A DNA stretch of 64,000 nucleotides, taken from Stenopsyche tienmushanensis (taxonomy: Eukaryota > Arthropoda > Insecta > Trichoptera > Stenopsychidae). Below, piece after piece: positions 59,231 through 64,000 of this stretch; the stretch's first letter is position 1, and each line of letters starts with the position of its first letter. The notes beneath the pieces are model-generated. The model worked only from the letters and a program-made list of their open reading frames with translations, had not been told where the DNA came from and did not search any database. The stretch covers positions 1 to 64,000 of the forward strand of contig WACJ01000366.1 in NCBI GenBank assembly GCA_008973525.1, read 5' to 3'. The position numbers and the translations under genes were made by a program.

Positions 59231-59879
59231 GTTCCTAAATAAAGCAATGCAGATTTTCGCAGTCTAAAAACGGTACATGTGGCCAATTTTCTCATAATAT
59301 GCTCAAATTATTATTTTTCAAGCGTTCTCAAAGACACTTAATCGACAAACACAAAATAATGACGCACTTACGTCCATATTCACATTAATGGAATCAAATA
59401 TATTTTATCCAAATAAATTGGATCTTTAATATAAAAAGGTTGTGGATCACTGTTGTATCGCATAAAAAATGATCATACGAAAACATAATATTTCATATTT
59501 CGACGTCTTGATCCTCAATTGTCGTTATGTGACTATTCAATCAGACAATTGATGGCGATGTTATGCTCGTTTTTAAAACATAATAGCCAACAAATTTTAT
59601 ATTTATCGATTATATTCAACAGTTTTGACAGCTTGCATGTGATTTTTGATGCTCAACGAATTTCAACAGTTTTTTCATCATTTTGTAGTGTGGATGTGTT
59701 GTATTCGCATGAACTGTATTTTTGATCATGACGAAACTTTCCGAAGTGGAAATAATTGATGGATGGGTAGATTAGAAGGGTGGATGAACTGTTTCATCTA
59801 ACACAAGATACTGACGTGATGTTGATCACATATTTTCGTATTCAGCAGAGTAGCAACGTGTATTTGTATTTTTTCAGTT
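59231..59879. other. AT-rich stretch
   Basis: No supportable feature. Confidence 0.4.
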
Positions 59880-60780
59880 TTCTCGAATTTAACTGATGAA
59901 ATGATATTTCTCCGCGGGTAATATTGGATTTGGCACGTTGTTATTATTATTGCAAGAGCTTAACGGGGGGTCTGAGCTCTAAAGTTAAGCACAAAGGAGT
60001 CGTCGTTTTCTACGTGTGCCAAAGACGAGTTTATTTGGCGAGAGCGCGACACAGCGTAATGGCATACATTGTACCTGAATGTTTATGTAAATATTTGGAA
60101 TCCACTAAATAAAGTGTAGCCGGCAATGTGGCGTGATGGTACTCGAAACACACCAGGGACCATACATTAGCCACGCCAGAGTTAATGAGATGCGCCCGCC
60201 TGTAATGTATGGCTGCTCTGATAACGGGCCCGTGTGTGTGTCTGTCTGTCCGTATGTCTGGGTGTCTGCCGCTGACGCTGAGCCAAACTGCGATCCCCCG
60301 AGCGCGCTATCAAATTACCAATCTCCTGTCATTTTGATTTTGAAATACCACATAACCATGTATTACTTATGGCTTCGGGATTCGACTTCGCGGGAGTATG
60401 GGTGTGATGATTAAATTACGTCCCGACTTAGAGATACGATCGCACGCGGATACGCATTTAGCCGCGTGTACTTTTATTGCTAATTTAACATCGTATTGGC
60501 GTTGCGAAAATTAATAATACGTATTTTGGCTGCGAAATTACATCACATCCCGTTAGATAGACTCAGGAAGTAATTGAAGTGTGGGATTTCGTATTGGGGC
60601 AGACCTTTAATTTATCATCATCAGCTGCGCGCAACGTCCAAACTCTTGAAGGCAAGCAAAGTCATCACAACAAAGTTTAAGTGCTATCTATATGCAAAAT
60701 GGTCGACGTCGCCCCGATGGACTTTTGGGTATCAAATTGCACATTACGCCACATCCTGAGACTAACAAACTGTCTATTAA
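59880..60780. promoter_or_regulatory. Candidate conserved non-coding block
   Basis: The longest less AT-rich unique block in the window, with many CpGs, a GTGTGTGTCTGTCTGTCC tract at about 60232, and TAAT cores in the right half. Four frames (59924-60112, 60133-60414, 60574-60759 and a continuation at 60876-61085) have no domains or paired splice sites. Regulatory or conserved intronic DNA is the best guess. An unrecognised exon cannot be excluded. Confidence 0.3.
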
Positions 60781-61295
60781 ACCACATAAACACTTAATGA
60801 CACACCCATAAACTAAAACGCCCAGATTTGCCTTAAATAAAGCTGTTTATTATAATATTTATTCACGTTATTTCAGTGACTAGAATTAAAGGTAAAATAG
60901 GATTTCTTCCCGGCGAAGACGATTGCCTTAGATTTTGTTGTCAGATGTTTCAGTTGCAGTATTGGCTCCAATTTCCATGTTATCGTACAATGCAGATGCT
61001 GCCGTCGTATCGAGTTTCAAAGACGGGGTTGTTTTTTAATACCGAATTCAGAGCGACATTGTATGAAACACAGATACGACGTTAAGCAAAAATAGTTTAC
61101 GTGCAACTTTATTCTCATCATTGGATATGTTCTTATTAAATTTCTTGAATTTGAATAATTCAAGACAACGTATCTTATTTAAATAACAAAATATAACACA
61201 TTTTTTGACCTTTTGTAATAATCTTAACATTTTACTAACTAAATATTGGCATTTAAAACTATGATTGTTTGCTATTTTTCGAGCAATATTTGTAC
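60781..61295. other. Non-coding stretch
   Basis: A plus-strand CGTTATTTCAG at 60864-60874 resembles an acceptor, but no matching donor keeps a frame open over a plausible exon. Confidence 0.35.
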
Positions 61296-61500
61296 CATAT
61301 GTTTAATATATAAAAAGCAATGTTTGTTTGTCCGTATTTAATGCGCTTCCATACCGTTCATCCGATTGCGATTAAACTTTGCCAACTTACTGTTTACACT
61401 TGCGGAAATAACATAGGTATAATAAAGATATATAATGGACGCACCATATTGGCGCATATTGGTCTGGTGAAATGAAGTTTGGGCTTCGGGGACGGAGAGA
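61296..61500 (+). repeat. Dispersed repeat of unassigned class, copy 2
   Basis: TTCCATACCGTTCATCCGAT then GATTAAACTTTG, and later ATTGGCGCATATTGGTCTGG, matches 32767-33010 in order and spacing. It is preceded by AATGTTTGTTTGTCCGTATT, a phrase common upstream in such insect repeats. Ends not defined. Confidence 0.55.
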
Positions 61501-61977
61501 GGATGGATGCGCGCGCAATGAGACGATAGCGAGTGTGCATATGCTTTTGGATCCTAGCTCTTCGGCTCGCGCTACACGTGATCTGAAACAATAAACCACG
61601 TACTGCGTTTCTTTTCAAATAATTATTAAGCACTTATGGCATTGCAACGCATGTCGGGTATCTCATCAAGCATGTAAAACTTGTCGTGGTATAAGTCAAA
61701 GATTACTAAAAAGCCGGGAAGTGCTAATGACCAATAATTAACCAATGTATTTGTCTAGAAGCTGGTAGAGATCCCAGTAAGGTTGATTGAACAGTATTTG
61801 GACGACTCGTAAGCTTCCGTGTTGATTGAATAACATCCTCATCCAATAACCTTTGCTGATGATTTACCAATTCTACCTGAACGCAGAATTGTAGGATTGA
61901 CTTGAATGTAGGATTAATAGCAGATGGAAATCGCAGCTCTTCTTTCTAAAAGGTGAAAAAAGCAAGCGCGGGGGCGA

Positions 61978-62367
61978 TTAACCCTTTGAGTAATGAGCTA
62001 ATTTTAAATTATCATAAATGTAAATTCATATGTCCGCCACTTAACATTCGTACAAATCCTCTTATCTATCAGGACCGCGCAGCGTATATGAAGCTGGTAT
62101 ATAAATATATAAACACCGTCGATATCACACAATATTCGCTCATTTCTTTGTGTAAACATAAACAATACACTTGTAATATACTTGAAATCGATTTATTTGG
62201 GTTATCATTATTTGTCGATAAATTTGGGTTATCGATCTAATCTTACGATGTACGCAAGATACTCTCTCCCTCTCTGTCTCTATCTCTATTCGCGCCTAAC
62301 GTGTAAGAATGCTCTTTCGGAATCATTGGAATTCGAACGCAAATATGCGTCTTAACTCCACAAAGGG
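61978..62367 (+). mobile_element. piggyBac-type MITE, copy C
   Basis: TTAA (61978-61981) starts CCCTTTGAGTAATGAGC; the right end, inverted, is CCCTTTGTGGAGTTAAG, but the right TTAA has decayed to TGTC. The interior shares ATCACACAATATTCG, CATTTCTTTGTGTAAACA and CTCTCTGTCTCTATC with copies A and B but is shorter and more diverged. Confidence 0.75.
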
Positions 62368-63833
62368 TGTCGATACAGTAAGAAGTTGGAGAGTAAGTCC
62401 CGTGCTTTGGTTGTGAGAATATATCTTCTTATGGACATGCTTGGTAAAAAGGATCATCAGAAAGTCTCGCAGATGGCTGTCTCTTTTGTCATTATTTTTA
62501 GAAACAATACATCCCTAACAGACTAGCTATCTTTGATATTAACCATTATCCTCTACATTTCGGGCCCTTTTTTTCGATCCGATAATTGTATGCACCATGT
62601 AGGACATCCGGATATAATAAGAGTCATCGGGTGGGGTGCAACCTGAGGGAGCCGTTGAGTTACGGTTCGCGAGACCCCGTTTCGTATTGCAATACACAAA
62701 TCCATGCATACCCTCGCGTGTACACGCTTCTTCACAACGCAATAAAAGTTATCTGACTCATTATTCCCTAACATAAGCTCCTTGCTTTTATTTTAATTTC
62801 ATGTTTGCACATGTTGCACATGTTTTTTTTTACTGCATGATTGTATAATTTTATTATTTAAGCGTGCAATTTCATACGAAACGTTTTTTAGTGTTTTCGC
62901 AGACATATGCGACTCTCATAAAAAACAACATATCCAATGTGATGGGTGGATAAATATTGATTTACATGGAATCATCACTTTCACGAATAAATATAACACT
63001 GATACTCAACGAAGATAGCTCATTTGATATGTTCTCCGTGCGGATTAAAAATGATAAATGCATTAGTAAATTTTTGACCTTTGGATATACTTAGTTTAAA
63101 CGCTGCGGATCACAAATAATCTGCAAAACGAATTTCATTAGAATCATAAATAATTTCCGATAAATGTATGGATAATTCGTTGAATCCATTTGAATTGATC
63201 AAATGGCCGAACTCAATTGGTTTAATGAGGATTCCTCAAATGACGGGTCCAAAATCCATGCAAGTGCAATTGATTGTAAAAATTGGGACGAGGTTATCTC
63301 CCACTGACTCCCACCATCCGAATTTTCTCATCTTGTCGAATATAAAAAGCCATTGCATTCGTTTGTATATTTTGCATCCGATTCTTCTACACGAATCCAC
63401 TTTTCATATTGGATGATCTCGTTACAAACGCTATTCAAAAATTGCTAATGAAACAGCGCCCACTCTGTAATTTAGATTCAAACTAGTGAATATAGAGTAC
63501 TCATTTGGAGCAAATTACGGATTGAATCGGATTTGCAATTATTCCATTGAAATACAAATGAGAGCGGTTCGACTCGTTTCAGGGTGCAAACTGTAAATTT
63601 TTATTTCGTTGCAAGCAGATCGTTAACTCGCAATTAACGACGCTATTTATTTGAGTGCAATAACAACTAGTTATATACGAGCTCTTTAAGATCTACCTGT
63701 GCTATATGGAATTGTAATTGTTTCTGTGTGAATTCGGGTACGTGTTGGCTTGCTTTTAACCATTGTTTTTTTGAGATTCAAGAGGCTCTATCATCATTGG
63801 TGCTATCAATTGATCATATTCTGCTATAATAAT
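62368..63833. other. Mixed non-coding stretch
   Basis: A CpG-containing patch lies at about 62550-62760 (GGAGCCGTTGAGTTACGG). An 82-codon plus frame (63168-63416) sits in moderately AT-rich unique DNA, without domain or splice support. No gene is supportable. Confidence 0.35.
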
Positions 63834-64000
63834 TAAGGCCGTAACAAGTGGGTGGCAAAGCAGGCGCCCGCCACGGGCGCAACTGTGCTTGGGGCGTAAA
63901 ACCCAGTCGAGAGTTGCACATGATTTTTATTTCACTTGACCATTCTACTTCACTTGAATGAACGCTGATTAACGTTTTCTAGTTCCTCTTTTCTTCGTCA
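63834..64000 (+). mobile_element. Left end of a hAT element, cut by the window edge
   Basis: AGGCCGTAACAAG then AAAGCAGGCGCCCGCCACGG and GCGCAACTGTGCTTGGGG matches the left 80 bp of the element at 8269-8821 (CAGGGCCGTAACAAG, AAAGCAGGCGTCCACCACAG). The right end lies outside the window, so no target duplication can be checked. Confidence 0.7.

Noticed and set aside
63168..63416. 82-codon plus-strand open frame in a less AT-rich patch
   Set aside because: No domain or splice support. It is mentioned only in the stretch description.
1..64000. tRNA, rRNA or CRISPR array
   Set aside because: No cloverleaf with a GGTTCGAATC-type T arm, no rRNA-like conserved blocks and no regularly spaced identical repeats were seen by eye.

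Overview
The window looks like AT-rich nuclear DNA from an arthropod, probably an insect; I cannot fix the order. The evidence is: no operons or bacterial gene density, long stop-filled stretches, small exon-like segments with GT-AG borders, and decayed animal transposons (R1-clade non-LTR, hAT, piggyBac, mariner, pogo/Tigger-like and a second TTAA-target family). It holds no complete protein-coding gene.

Host gene content. The best host signals are three exon-like segments, all on the minus strand: 57447-57475 (29 bp), 48016-48121 (106 bp) and 9594-9649 (56 bp). Each has an AG acceptor and a GT donor, and each has one reading frame open throughout. The first two are phase-compatible and join as one frame. 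The third cannot follow the second directly, so an exon is missing between them or it belongs to another transcript. The simplest model is that most of the window is intronic sequence of one long minus-strand gene. I do not recognise the protein.

Between the transposons lie several less AT-rich blocks with many homeodomain-like TAAT/ATTA cores and some Sox-like ACAAT cores (about 1480-2400, 7181-7880, 9480-10010, 14750-15350, 25430-26200, 33480-34030, 43550-44270, 47460-47880, 55700-55960, 59880-60780). They read like conserved non-coding or enhancer DNA. That is inference, since conservation cannot be tested here.

Mobile DNA by region. 3976-5815: a short hAT element with an 8-bp target duplication, split by a 5'-truncated R1-clade retrotransposon with its own 13-bp duplication. 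5945-6772 and 16420-17421: two copies of another hAT family with CCCGGGAT-rich ends and the hAT dimerisation domain. 8269-8821 and 63834-64000: a third hAT family. 10471-12441: a mariner-type fragment followed by two non-LTR fragments. 19020-22461: a three-level nest, piggyBac, then R1 inside it, then a TTAA-target transposon inside the R1; 34571-35680 is a diverged relative of the innermost element. 12531-13087, 58034-58564, 61978-62367 and 30770-30961: a piggyBac MITE family; 26605-27008 is a separate one. 1088-1475, 39412-40240, 44428-45252, 48804-49492 and 58668-59228: pogo/Tigger-type elements. 51597-53637: a head-to-head composite of two broken mariner copies bounded by outward mariner ends and TA. 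Nothing here suggests an intact active element. No tRNA, rRNA or CRISPR was seen.
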